A stretch of DNA of 64,000 nucleotides from Immersiella caudata (Eukaryota; Ascomycota; Sordariomycetes; Sordariales; Lasiosphaeriaceae). Positions 44,409 to 56,368 of this stretch are shown in pieces; the first letter of the stretch is position 1, and every line of letters begins with the position of its first letter. The DNA is taken from the NCBI GenBank assembly GCA_030512335.1, contig JAULSU010000002.1, positions 5,456,001-5,520,000 of the forward strand, given 5' to 3'. The notes below the pieces were generated by a model, which saw only the letters and a list, made by a program, of their open reading frames with translations, did not search any database and was not told the origin of the DNA. The position numbers and the translations under genes were made by a program.

Positions 44409-46194
44409 ATGAGTGCCGAAAAAGCATCGCTATCCTCGCCGGCCGACTCAGGAGCAGATGGCCCCATGAGCCCCACTTCCCCGGACGCCGAACCGGCGAC
44501 AGCCACGGCGCCGGTCATCGGCGACGAAGAGGCGCACCACCTCCGCGACGGAGTATCGAGACCAAGTTGGCAGGACCGATTCGGTGCACGGCCAGAGTGC
44601 TTCAAGAACACCTTCCAAGAGGTCGCCTTCGTCTTCCAGGCTACCAATGCCACCGCCGCGAGCTCCTTTTTCCAGGGCGCCAGCGCCATCATCACCGTGT
44701 CCATTGGACGCGAGCTGGCTATGACGCAGGGTGAGATCAGTTGGATCACGGCTTCGACGGCCTTGACGGCCGGTGCATTCCAGCTGGGACTCGGACAGAT
44801 GGCCGACTTGCTGGGTCGGAAGGCGACCTTTATCATCGGCATGATGTCGTTCAGTGCATTCTCGCTGATTGTCGCCTTCGCGCAGAATCCTTACTGGATG
44901 GATGTCATCTGTGGCATCATCGGCATCAGTACCGCTATGGTGGTTCCCCCGGCTATTGGAATCATGGGGGCTGCGTATGGCAAGCCGTCGAGGCGGAAGA
45001 ATATTGCTTTTTCGGCGTTCGGGGCGGGAAACCCCCTTGGTTTCGTCTTCGGGAGCATTCTCAGCGGCGTTGCGGCGAGGATATTTGACTGGCGGGCTTC
45101 TTTTATCCTGATAGCGATCATCTGGGCAATTCTGGCTGTCATGGCCTTCTGGACGATTCCCAAGGTTGAGGCGTACCCGCTGGACCAGCCGCTCAAGGAG
45201 AGGTTCTTGACGTTTGTCAAAACGTTTGACTTCGTCGGGACGGTGCTGACGATATTTGGTACGGGCATCTTGACGGCAGCGATAACGTATGTTGTGTTGT
45301 CCCGAATACGTGCTGGTTCTGGGGCGAAGGCTAACCTGTCAACAGTCTCGGCCCTGACGACGGCTGGAAATCGCCTCACATCATAGCCATGCTCGTCCTT
45401 GGGATCGTCCTCCTCCTGCTCTTCGTCCTCTGGGAACGGATCTATCCCCATCCGCTGATGCCTCCGCACATATGGAAGGACAGAAACTTCACCTTTGTAC
45501 GTCTCTTTTCCAGCCCCTCTTCAGCCTTACTCTGACCATCACGCAGATCATCCTCTCCTGCCTGCCAGGCTACATGGCCTTTCTCTCATCCAACTTCTGG
45601 CTAGCCTTCTTCATGCAGGATCTCCAACGTCTCGCCCCCCTCGACGTCGCCATCCGACTAATCCCCCAAGCTGTCGCCGGCCTCTTGTACAACATCATCG
45701 CCGGAAACGTCCTCCACCGCATCAACAACACATTTCTCATCGCCGTAGGATCCGCCAGCTATGTCGCTTCAAACGTCCTACTAGCCGTCATGCAACCAAA
45801 CAGTCCCTACTGGGCATTCATATTCCCCTCTCTCATCCTTAGCGTCGTGGGCGCAGACTTCCAGTTCAACGTCGCCAACATGTACGTCATGCAATCCCTC
45901 CCATCGCATCAGCAGGCGATGGCGGGAGGTATCTTCAATACTATCTTTAGACTCGGGATGGCGGTCTCGCTGGGGATATCGACGGCGGTGTATACGACGG
46001 CGAAGGGCGCGCCGCAGGCGTTGGCGGACCCAATGTGGCCCTATGCGAAGGCGTTTCAGACTTCGATTGGTATGAGCGCGGCGAGCTTTTTGTTTTTGCC
46101 GTTTGTTAGGTTGGGGACACAGGGGCATTCGGCGGTTGGAGGGAAGAGGGGGGGGTTGGTGTCTGCGGTGGCGAGAGGGATGAAGGAGAAATAG
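44409..46194 (+). CDS. MFS transporter, DHA2 / ATR1-like (558 aa)
   Basis: Plasma-membrane type proton antiporter of the major facilitator superfamily, closest in style to the 14-helix DHA2 drug or boron/aminotriazole exporters (ATR1 type). Exons are 44409-45286, 45346-45496 and 45547-46194. Introns are 45287-45345 (GTATGT, GCTAAC, CAACAG) and 45497-45546 (GTACGT...ACGCAG). Phases fit and give 558 residues. A 65-residue acidic, Ser/Pro-rich cytosolic head precedes the helices. The helix 2-3 loop has the MFS signature GQMADLLGRKATFIIG. Helix 5 carries GAGNPLGFVFGSILSG, the Pro/Gly-containing antiporter-type segment. The C-terminal half contains FWLAFFMQDLQRLAPLDVAIR and a short basic tail. Substrate cannot be told from sequence. 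It reads in the same direction as the GMC oxidoreductase gene 541 bases downstream. Confidence 0.9.
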
Positions 46195-46735
46195 GGGAGG
46201 AAGATGGATGAGAAAGGTAGACTAGAACAAAGGCACGGACGGATTGAGGAGTCGACATGTAGACGTGGAATTTCGAAGGTCTATAGGTAGCTAAGGAGGA
46301 AAAAGTATGGGTGGTGACAAGGTCCGGAGCAGTTCTAGATGGTCGGGATTGTTGGGAAGGAGCGAGTGGCAGTTGGGTCAATCAATGACCCACAGGTCAA
46401 GATCCTCTCCTGCTGCAAGGCGGCAGGGAATCTCTCCTGAGCGAAAAATTCATGACATCAACTGCCAGAGTTTAGATTGGTGATGGAAGTGAATGAAATG
46501 TGACCATTGTCATTCTGGGGCCATTAGGGCGGACCTGGCAGTCGCTCGGCACCTCGAAACTTCCTCCACTCTCCCGCTCATCCGCGCTCTCGGTTTCCTT
46601 GCAACAATAGCTTGCCACCGATATCCCTTCAACATCTTCTGCCTGATCTGGCTGCATCCGAAAATGCAATAATTTATGTCTTATTGGCATCGACAACATT
46701 CCCTCTAATATCGCCTACGGGTACAACATCTCATC
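46195..46735. other. Intergenic between MFS and GMC genes
   Basis: 541 bases holding the transporter 3' UTR and the GMC gene promoter. No gene seen. Confidence 0.5.
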
Positions 46736-49002
46736 ATGGACATCTCATCATTTCAACTTCTGCTTCTCATTTCCAACTGCTTTCTCTCGGTCCATGCGCT
46801 TTTCTTGCCCCCCGGCAACACTACTGAGCATATGTATTCCTCATACGACTACATCATTGTGGGCGGGGGAGTCGCAGGTTTGGTAGTTGCCAACCGGCTG
46901 AGTGAAAACTCGAGTGGTTTGTTGCCCACTGATCCCGGGTTTGCCCTTGCTAACGAAGGATCATCTACGTAGTGACCGTTCTTGTTCTCGAGGCTGGAGA
47001 ATTGTGAGTTGATAGGTCGAAGATGGCAAGGAACTTATACTAACCCTACAGCAGGGACAATTCCGAAGCCAGGATCACAGTGCCTGGGTTTGTTGGTCAC
47101 GGCTATAACCCCGCCTATGTCTGGAACTTCACCACGGCACCTCAAGAGTTCCTTGACAACAGCTCGCGCCCCTACTGCCAAGGACATGTTATTGGTGGTA
47201 GTTCTATCATTAACGGTCTTGTCGCTACCCGAGGCTCCTTGGCCGAGTACGATGCGTGGGAGGCCCTTGGCAACCCTGGTTGGAACTGGCGTGGCTTGTT
47301 GCCATACTTCAAGAAGAGTGAGAACTTCACGGCTAATGATATTGAGCGCGAAGCGGCAAACTCGCTGCATATTCGGCCAGAGATATCTCAACACGGCTTC
47401 AGCGGGCCTCTGCAGATTGGATACCCTCGATTCTTCTACCACCAATCCGGTACAGCAACCCCTATTTCTGACCAGCCCGCGAAACTAACTCGCAACAGGC
47501 AACTTCCTCCGGGGTCTATCTGAGCTAGGCATGCCCATCATCAATGATCCAAATGCGGGTACTTCCGCCGGCGGCATGATGGTGCCGTCAACGATCTCAG
47601 CAGGGAACCAGTCAAGGATGGACAGTCGCCGAGCCTACCTAGACAATGTCATGAACCGCCCAAACTTACATATCGCTTCCGAGCAAACCGTCACTAGAAT
47701 ACAAATTGAGACTTCGTCAAACCAACAGATTCCGCCTTTTGGATACAGAAAACGGGCGCACGGGGTAGAGGTGCGTTTTCACTCTTCCAGCGTGTGTCGA
47801 GTGCTGACATGAGACAGTTTGCGGGCTCTGGCAATTATCGCCAGAGCGTGGCATGTACACGCGAGGTCATCCTAGCTGCTGGTGCCATTATCTCTCCGGT
47901 CTTGCTTCAGGTATCTGGCATTGGCCCGGTCCCCTTACTGCGTGAGCTGAACATCACCATGGAGGTTAGCCTCCCTGGTGTCGGGAACAATCTCCAGGAT
48001 CACGCCATGGTCGGCGCGTTCTACAACTGTCAGTAGATTGCGACCTACTAGCTACAGTAGAAGTTGCTGATAGAAATACAGATACTGAGCCTGGCCTTTA
48101 CTCAACCAGAAACCTGACAGGTGACGTATTGCAACAGGCTCAAGAAGAGTACAATATCAACCGTACAGGCCCCTTGACTGCTCCGCTCATTTCAACGGTC
48201 GCTTTCCCTTCTCTCCGCTCTCTTGCACCCAACTGGCCGTCCATCATCCAATCCATCAATGCCACCAGCCCCGAACATTATCTCCCTCCCGGAACCAACC
48301 GACACCCTCATCTCATAGCTGGCTTCGATCGCCAGCGCGAGATCCTCCTGGGGCTCTTTGAGCGTACCGACGTTGGCGCCCTTGAAATCTTGGCCGACAG
48401 CATCGGCACACTCACCGTCTCCATACAACGGCCGTTCAGCCGCGGATTCGTCCGGGCCGCCTCCTCTGACCTCCTGGCCAACAACACTTCTCTCGCATCT
48501 AATATCCGCCTCGACCCGCGGTACTGCGCCAACCCAGCTGACTGTTCCATCCTTCTCGCTGGCCTACACTTCAACAACCGACTGATCAGCACCACAGCGA
48601 TGCAGCAACTTATCCCCTCGCCATCCCCACCCTGGGATAACACAACGGATAGGGATGAGACTGCCCTGCTTGAGGCTATTCATCAAAACCTGGCTACGGA
48701 ATTTCATCCCTGCGGAACAACAGCCATGCTTCCATTTGAGCTTGGGGGCGTGGTGGATGCTCATCTGGTGGTTTACGGGACAGATAATCTGCGAGTTGTC
48801 GATGCGGGTATCATGCCAATTATTCCGGCGGCGCATCTCCAGGCGGCAGTATATGCTATTGCCGAGAAAGTACGTTTCTGAATGCTCATCCCACTGTCGC
48901 TATCTACAGTCTTCTACTGTGTCTCCGCTGACATCGCTCAAGGCAGCAGACATGATAAAGCAAGACAATAGCGCCCTCGGCCATCGAGGGCCGGATGCAT
49001 GA
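46736..49002 (+). CDS. Secreted GMC-family FAD oxidoreductase (646 aa)
   Basis: Glucose-methanol-choline family flavoenzyme that oxidises an alcohol group, probably outside the cell. Seven exons: 46736-46916, 46973-47003, 47052-47449, 47499-47770, 47818-48028, 48082-48869 and 48943-49002. All phases agree and the total is 1941 nt. Residues 1-21 are a signal peptide ending SVHA. The FAD-binding GGGVAGLVVANRL starts at residue 43, followed by VTVLVLEAGE. The GMC signature region has VIGGSSIINGLVATRG, and the second signature has GAIISPVLLQVSGIG. The C-terminal domain has FHPCGTTAM and PAAHLQAAVYAIAEKAADMIK, with His residues at the catalytic positions. Several NxS/T sites fit secretion. Substrate is open: aryl-alcohol, glucose or choline-like. 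Intron 2 ends in a tandem CAGCAG acceptor. Confidence 0.9.
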
Positions 49003-49344
49003 GCCACACCCTTTGGGCTGACCCGCAACAAGACTGCGTCAAGTTTGTTTCTTGGATGGGCTGAGAGGAAGGAGCAACAAGAAGCAGCTTGTTGAAAGGG
49101 CAGCACTTTGGCTTTCTCTTGAATTGCGGCTTTTTGTGTTTACTGAATATTCCACAGCTTTGCCTTCCATTCTTGTCACTTCGTACGGCGCAAAAGCAGA
49201 CAGCTAATGGTAATGCCTTGGTTTACGAGCACGACAACAACACTGCGTGCTCATTTCCCCGTGATATGAACGTCTATACATGATACCGAAACCCAACAGC
49301 TACTCCACCTACTACCCTCCTCTCTCCTCTTGCTTATCAACAAC
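49003..49344. other. Convergent 3' regions
   Basis: 342 bases between the converging GMC and cysteine-rich secreted protein genes. Nothing else seen. Confidence 0.5.
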
Positions 49345-50019
49345 CTACAAACAAGCAATATTAAAAATCTGCGCAATAATTGGTCCCACCCCCGGAATCT
49401 CCGACAGCGCGTCCTTCAGATTCCCCGACACAGCTTTCGGACAGTCGAACCCCAAACCATCCACACAATCCACGTTCATGGTCGCGCTCAACTGCGCCGT
49501 ATTGGACCCATCCGGCTTGTTGAGCACAACCTGCAAGAAGCCCACCCCTGTCGTCATCTTTTGGTCGAAGAAATCGCAAGCTGGCGGACAAATAATGCTG
49601 CTGACGGGCGACTTCACAATCCGATCCGTAGCCGTCTGCGAAAACGACTCGGCCATGACGGCAAGCATGTAATCGCGCTCCTCGATGCGGTCGTAGTTGC
49701 CTTCGGCGCGGACGGACCAGGTGCATTCGAGACGGGGAGGGTCGACGCCGCCTGTGAAGCTGGCGATCGTTTTGGGTGTCGTGAAGACGCTGCCGCCGTC
49801 GCACCCGTTGGTGCCGCAGAGGGTGCGGATGCCTTCGCCGAGGATGTCGGTGGGTGCTCTGGTTGAGAAGTCGACTTGGGTTTTGCCCAAGGTGATTTGG
49901 GCGGTGAGGTCGCCGATGGTGGTGTCTTGACGGGTGGAGATGAAGGTGCGGTTGTAGAGGTAGCTGGCTGAGGTGAAGGGGAGGGCCGCGAGGGCCAGGA
50001 GGGAGAGGGAGGGGGACAT
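49345..50019 (-). CDS. Secreted eight-cysteine protein (224 aa)
   Basis: Single exon. The chosen start gives a clean signal peptide (MSPSLSLLALAALPFTSAS). A start 51 codons further upstream is in frame but would bury that peptide behind a hydrophilic stretch. The mature part of about 205 residues has eight cysteines (in TLCGTNGC, LECTW, ICPPACDFF, VDCVDGLGFDC and the final ACL), probably forming four disulfides, and an NRT glycosylation site near its N-terminus. The last 30 residues end in a hydrophobic helix (GVGPIIAQIFNIACL), too close to the end to be a clear GPI signal. No enzyme motif. I do not recognise the family. It converges on the GMC gene. Confidence 0.72.
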   Translation of the reverse strand: MSPSLSLLALAALPFTSASYLYNRTFISTRQDTTIGDLTAQITLGKTQVDFSTRAPTDILGEGIRTLCGTNGCDGGSVFTTPKTIASFTGGVDPPRLECTWSVRAEGNYDRIEERDYMLAVMAESFSQTATDRIVKSPVSSIICPPACDFFDQKMTTGVGFLQVVLNKPDGSNTAQLSATMNVDCVDGLGFDCPKAVSGNLKDALSEIPGVGPIIAQIFNIACL

Positions 50020-51275
50020 TGAAGAGGGAGGCTTATGGTGAGTGCTGGGGAAGAGGTGTGGTGTTTGAACTGTAAGGTAGATTGAGGGGATGTCTGCTTG
50101 ATTGTTCCAAGCTGATAGACAGCCGTGGCGCTCACATCCCTTCTTATACTCTTCCATTCCCCTCTGTGCCAACCTGGAATCAGTCCATCGCCACCATCAC
50201 CACAACTCTTGATCAACGGTAAGTGCTCAGCCTCAACTTCATCCTCTCATCATCAATCTGACCTGACCTCAACAAACCCAAAACCCACTCCATACCAAAC
50301 ACCCCAGCCAGGCGTTTCAATTCAATCCCTCCTAAACTCCAAACTCCCGCTCCCACCTGGATATCAACCATGTAAGACGATTGGCTCAGTCGTAAACCCA
50401 CACAGTACCAATCAAAAGTCCCCAAGTGGCACGGGTTTAACCAGGCATCCCATCCACCACTCACACACCATACACAGCAGGTGCCCGAAAAAAATATCAG
50501 CCCCCTTGTCATCAACGGCACCGTAACCCAGGAGCTAAGCCTGAGCCGCGCCCAGCCATTATAGGAAACCCGTAAAACCTCCATACATTCTCGTGATAAC
50601 CGTACGTAATAAGGTTAATGGAGTCAACGACCAATAAAATCGCTTCAACACTGATGACGCTTAACTCTCGATTTGAAATACCAGCGTGAGAAGCGTCCGT
50701 TCATCCATCTTTCTCACCTTACGGCGCCACAAGCGATTATTGTGTGTCAGTAACCGCTGTTGCGCATCACCGAGCGAATACTGAATGCAGTGCCTGTATC
50801 TCCGCATCACTAAACATTTCAAGCATGCCCTTGGTGACCACGGTCATGGTGTGATTGAAGGGGGCTGACATGGCTTGGCGAAACCATCGAGTTGCTAAGC
50901 CGCCATCAGGTTCAGCCCTACGCATATTGCGCCCATTATGCACCAAGAACCGCCTTAGAAATCCTCGGCTCGGCCATCGTAATGGTGACGTATCTTGTGC
51001 GCAAACCCTTGGCACCACTACTACTGCAAAGAACACAAAACGACGCCGTGCATTAATGGCATTACCACCGCTACTAGACAAAACTAACAAGAAGCGTGGC
51101 CAACCTAATAGTCGACGGGTATCTAGGCAAATTTCACGATAATCACTCCACCCTATAACTACCATGCTCTCTCATCATCCTAAAACCAGCATCAGATATC
51201 ATATGCTATTACATATCCTAACTCGGGACATAAGCCAGTTGATCAATATTCCAACCCAAAGTAGAAGCCTAGCTT
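50020..51275. other. Intergenic, no gene seen
   Basis: 1256 bases between the cysteine-rich protein start and the 3' end of the channel gene. A 132-codon minus-strand frame at 50767-51165 has no recognisable features. The interval is somewhat AT-richer than its flanks, with no repeat or transposon end found. Confidence 0.45.
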
Positions 51276-54165
51276 TTAGTAGAGAATCTTCTCTTCCCAG
51301 ACAGGGGGTCTCGTAGTCTCCGTGTCCCAGTTCATGTTGCCCTTCTCGTCCAGCTCGCAGCCATCATCCGTGATGGGAATGACCTTGCTTGTGTGTGCAA
51401 TCTCCTGCTTCGACACGCCAGCTGCATCCGCGGGGATCCACAGCAGAGGGGTCTGCGATGTGACAGATGGCGGGAAGTATGCGTCCCGAGCAACCTCGTC
51501 AGCATAGGCGTCCAGTGTAAGCTCACGAGGCACCAATGCTCGGAGCTGATTGTAGTCAGAATAGATCCACGGCTTGAGGAACTTGAGCAAGAAGTTGGGC
51601 TTCTTGGCGGGCTGTGCTCCGGCCCTTTCCACCACAGCGGCGCCATCGCCATTGGTTGCCTTGTCGGCGTCGTGGCCAGGGCCAGACTCGTCGCCGAGGG
51701 TGACCTCACGGTCCAGAAGGCGCGACTCCTCCTCCTCCGCGATCAGAGTCAACGGGAGGTTATAGAGCAGGGGGTTCAACGCATTGTTGAGCGTGATGTG
51801 GAAGAAGATGGTGAAGATCAGGAAGATGACCATCAGCACCAAAGGCCCGGGCGCTACCGAAGCGCCAAAGAGACCGATCATGCAGACTTCAGCAAGATAG
51901 ATGCCGGTGAAGAGCTGCTTGATGGCGCGGGGATAGATGAGGCCACGAGTATCGATTGTCGTATCCGTGACGAAGAAGACGTTGTAACGCCAGGCAAGGT
52001 AGAAAAGACCCATGGCTACCGTAGCCCAGCCAAGCATGAGAGGTGCGATGCCGGCGTAAGTGATAGCTATTTCGAGTTAGCTTCTGCTCGTGCCGCTAGA
52101 AATTGGGAGATGGCTTACCGATAACAACGATGTTGGTGTACACAGGAAGAGTGCTGCCCCAGGAGATGGCGCTGAGGTTGGCCCACTTTTGGTACATCGC
52201 GCGGGGAGTGCCGGTGAGGAACTTGTACAGAATCCGAAATACGACCAAGCCCACAACTTGGGTGAGGACGCCAGTGGCGATGGTCAGTCCCTGCACGATG
52301 AAGTATGAGATGTAGATATTAGAGGCCGTCGGGAGTTTGCTAGCCAGAATGCTCGGGGCCTTCGTGGGGCTATCGATGATCTCCTTGGCGACAGCTGTCG
52401 CGGCAGACGACACGGTGGTGACCAGGAAGATTTGGATAACCTGGAAGGCAAAGTATGCGTTTTGAGTAAACAGCTCCACTCGAGAGAGTGACGGCTCTCC
52501 CGCAAGCTTCGCACACACTGACCACCTTTCATCAGTAGGCATTCGCAAAGGGGAGAGGGTTGAGACGTACAGCGCATTACCACAGGAACCAAGGACATGA
52601 GCACCGCCATCAAGACAGCTGGCAAGAGACCGGTTATGACACCTAATATTTGCTTTTCAAAAGTTAGTGTGGTGCGCAACGATTGCCAAGATGGACTGCT
52701 TACTGAGGGGATCTTGTTGATCCAGGTCAGGAAAGAGATGGAGGTGAGGTTGTTGATGTTGCTGAGAATGCCAACAAAACCGAGTGGGATAGCCCAAAAG
52801 ATGATCATGGCGGCGATGAAGGCGTAGACGGCATAGCGGCGAACAACCAACTGCCACCAGGGGATGGCCAACGATGGCCAAACAATCTCTCCAGGGCGCA
52901 CTCCAACATACTTGGGCGTCATGCGGAGGCCCTGGTGGTGAGCCAGAATTTGAGCAGCTCCCTCGGCATCGGCCTGTGTCTTGAACTCGATGAAAACGCC
53001 CGGAACTTTCTTGAACTCTCCAGCGCGGTACTTGGCCTGAACCTGTTCAACGGCAGGAATGAGTCTCTCCAGCTCGGTGCGGCACCAATCGATAGTGTCA
53101 ACCTTCTTGCCAAGCAGACCGAGGGGACCAGTACGGTGAGTCGGCCTCTTCTTGGCAGGAACCCAGCGCGCAGCGATGCTTCCAGATTCGGCATCCAGAG
53201 GAGCGCCCGACTTGTCGGCATCGTCGCCGGACGCGCCCTTCTTGATGGCCTCCTGACGGGCTTTGTTGGCGAGTTTGATCAGCTTCACCTCGGCCTTCTC
53301 GAGGCGCATGGCGACCTTATCGCGCTCCTTGACCAACTCGTCGACTTCCTTGGTATCGCTTGTGATCCAGACCCTCTTGACCGTTTGGCCGAACACCTTG
53401 CGCAGCTTGGCCTCGTTCAGGTACTGGGCGGGAACGGACGAGAAGAGAACGGTGCGAGACGAGATGCGGTCCGAGTAATAGGGGCTCAGGAGGAAGGCTT
53501 GGCGCAAGTTGATGTAGTAGATGCACTCCCGCATGATCAGATACATGACAAAACCAAAAAAGAGCCAACAGGTCAGCGCGTGAGCGTAGTAGCGCTTGTT
53601 TTGTGTTGTTTGGTCAATGTTGGCGTACGACAAAATGTCGAGTTCAACTCGATCGCCGCCGCCAGTGGCATTGATGGGGAACAGAATAGGCCAGGTGATG
53701 CAGCAGCCCACAAAGCAGATTATGAGGGCCATGCGCAGGAAGCGCAGGTAGAGGAAGGCATCGAGAGACTGGTGCTGGAGGGCGTACACATCAGGGATCT
53801 TCCAGAAGGTCCCAAACCAGTTGAATAGGCCATTGGGTAAGGACGGGGATCGTTCACTGTTGCTAGTGAGCAGCAGGCGATGTTGGGGGGCTTTTGGGGG
53901 TGCGTTACCTTTCCCTCAAGCTTCCAAGATATGTTCTCGGCGCGTAGTAGCGTCTCTGGCTCCGGCGCAAGACCAAGAATATGACCAGGTACACGGCTGA
54001 AACAAGAGCCACAGGTATCAACGTTGACAAGAAACCTGTGAGATGGAGTGTAAGTCTACTCTGCCGCTGTATCGAAAAAAAACAGAGGCATTGCCGCTGC
54101 ATCTACTCACCCGACAACGAAGCCGGCTTCGTAGCCTCATCGGAATTGACGTCAACATCGGCCAT
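51276..54165 (-). CDS. OSCA/CSC1-type calcium-permeable channel (868 aa)
   Basis: Member of the OSCA/TMEM63/CSC1 (DUF221, RSN1) family of osmo- or mechanosensitive cation channels. Six exons: 54165-54111, 54035-53909, 53856-52704, 52652-52571, 52517-52119 and 52066-51276. Introns are 51 to 75 nt with normal splice sites, and all phases agree. Order: short extracellular N-terminus, first helix (TLIPVALVSAVYLVIFLVL), two further helices of the RSN1_TM unit, a large cytosolic PHM7-type domain (about 190-400, with LFSSVPAQYLNEAKL and FIEFKTQADAEGAAQIL), then the pore region of seven or more helices (YAFIAAMIIFWAIPLGFVGIL; GVITGLLPAVLMAVLMSLVP; FQVIQIFLVTTVSSA). The cytosolic tail ends EEKILY. The plasma membrane is the most likely site. 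Intron 3 is a multiple of three and lacks a stop. Confidence 0.9.
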
Positions 54166-56368
54166 GCTGGCGGCTTTGGTGAGCGGCTAATTTGCGTCGG
54201 GTCGATGCTCGGGCTCTTTGTTCGCTTTTCCGCCTCGAGATATTGCTGTGTTGTTATGTTGCCGCAGTCTGGGAACGATTGCGTCCCGCAAGCTGCCCGA
54301 TTTTCGTCAGGAATTGGTCAGAGTGAAGAGAGAAGCAAGCAAAAGAGAGCTTGGGTCAAAGTCTGTGGGGGATGCCGGGACAAAAGCAGGGAAGAACCCA
54401 CGATCTACAGAACCTGGTCAATCGCGTCGTGCTATTGGAAGCTCGGGCCGCGCCTTATTTCAAATGTCCTCCAGGGCAGGAGCGACCAAGCACCAGTGGC
54501 TCAAAGGGCCAAAGATCAAACGAGCAGCCGTCGGGTGTGTGTCGAACAGTTTTGGGCGAAGGGCGCCAGCCGAGCAAGCAGGTGTGACGCCGACCTTTTA
54601 TTGCTGTCTCGTCCGCCGTCGATTCTCGTTTCCATACAAACATTACACCATCCATCTGCACCCCTCGCACGGCAGTGCGCCTGCAATACCTTCCAATGAC
54701 GCAACGCCCAGCACGTCTGGGATGCCGCTCCCTTCCCGACCAGAGCTCTGGTGCCGCTGTGGGATCGCGGGGTGGGGCCTCCTGCACGAGCATCTGCAAA
54801 TTTTCAGCAGGCCCAGCCAGGGAGGCCTGCAATATTGCACTGTGTTAATCAAGGCTGCCCGGAGAAATCTGGATTTGGGTTGCAGCGCCAGATTCGCTTA
54901 CTACCTTTTTCGGCCCCAAGATCCCATTGTCCATGGCGGCGATGGATTTCTGCGTTCCTGGGCGGCGAGCGGACAAACGGATGGCCTCTTTCAGCGCCGT
55001 CACCTGTGCGCGTTGCCCAAGACAGCGCCGACGATCGCCTAGTGTGATGAGCACTGTGCATGGCCAGTTTGTCCCTCCACGACAACTCGCGTCCGCGATG
55101 TCTCAGAGCCCAACTTCGCGCGCCGCCAGCGCTAGCCGAGTTAAGGAGAAGGAGCTGGACTGGCTCATCATGGCGCGTGCCAATCGGTGTTTCTCCGCCT
55201 AGCTTGCCCGCCACCCACACCGGAACGGAAGACCACGGCTTTTGCGGGTCTAGGCCTTCGTCGTCCCCCATGTCCCCAGCACCTTTTCAGCTGGCTGCTC
55301 CTCAACAGCATGCAAGTTGTCACTGGCGAGCGGGACCACACACACGTCACAAGCACACAGCAAAATTTGTGGCATCAGCGTCTGCTCATCTCCCCACAAT
55401 CTGCGAGCGCTGCGAATGACTGCGGGGGCCAATGGAAAGGAAAGAACTCGTTTGCAGCCCTCACGATGTGGCGTTCCCCAGATTTGCGCGCTTCTCTCCC
55501 TTCGACGCTGCAACGAGCCGTTGCCCGCGGTGGGACAAAGGGGAAAGCCGCATCTCCGCTCAGCTGGCAACGGATTCACGCATGAACGACAGCGGGAAGT
55601 GGGCGCGTCTGAGCCACACCATGCCAGCTGGGTCAAACAGCTGGCCTCTTTTTTTGTTGCTGTCGCCTAGTCCGTCAGTTTGATGTGGCGAGTGCCACGA
55701 CCAGTCAAAGTGAGGCGCATGGTGCGTAAAGGAAACACTATGGGCGACACTGAAGAGGGACGAGAGGACATATTCGGCTGAAGTTGTGTTATGTCTGTGT
55801 AACGGGCTGTGGCGCTGTCCCCTCCGTATCGGACCTTGAGAATTGTCGGGTCTCTCCCGTGTCGTTGCGCAGCGTAGACTTGCAGAGGAGATCCTTGCAG
55901 ACGTCATTGGTCAGGACCCTCTGTCTCAACCAAAATGGCAGGGTTCATGGAATAAACTGCGCTTCGATACATTCCATACGGAGTACTATGTTTGACAGCT
56001 GAGGCAAGGCCTACTAGGCTTCCAGGTCCTGCAGTTTGCTATACCAGGGAACATTATGTATAGTATGTGAGTTCCAAGGCTGTTTGCATCAGGCAAACTT
56101 GAACTAAGAACACCAACCTTCAGGACAAGATGCCTGCTTCCGTCGAAGGCCTTCTTTGTCCACCTTCGCGCAAGCCAGTATCCATGAAGCACACAATAGC
56201 GAGTTTTCTTTCAACGACAACATGTAGAACGATGAATCATCTCACCCGCTTAAGACCAGACCAGCTAGTAAAAGGGGCAAGCTGCCAGTGTCACCCCCCC
56301 CTAGCAGGTTTTTCCCTCCGTCGCATCCGCCGAAGAGCTCCATCTACACATACCAGCTCAATACGAAC
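54166..56368. other. Long divergent intergenic interval
   Basis: 2.2 kb between the channel gene (minus) and the gene at 56369 (plus). Overlapping GC-rich open frames on both strands, the longest 274 codons on plus (54218-55042, starting at TTG), lack family resemblance. No RNA gene or repeat recognised. Confidence 0.45.

Noticed and set aside
54218..55042. 274-codon plus-strand frame
   Set aside because: It begins with TTG, has mixed composition with scattered Cys and Arg, no recognisable domain and overlaps several other frames of similar quality.
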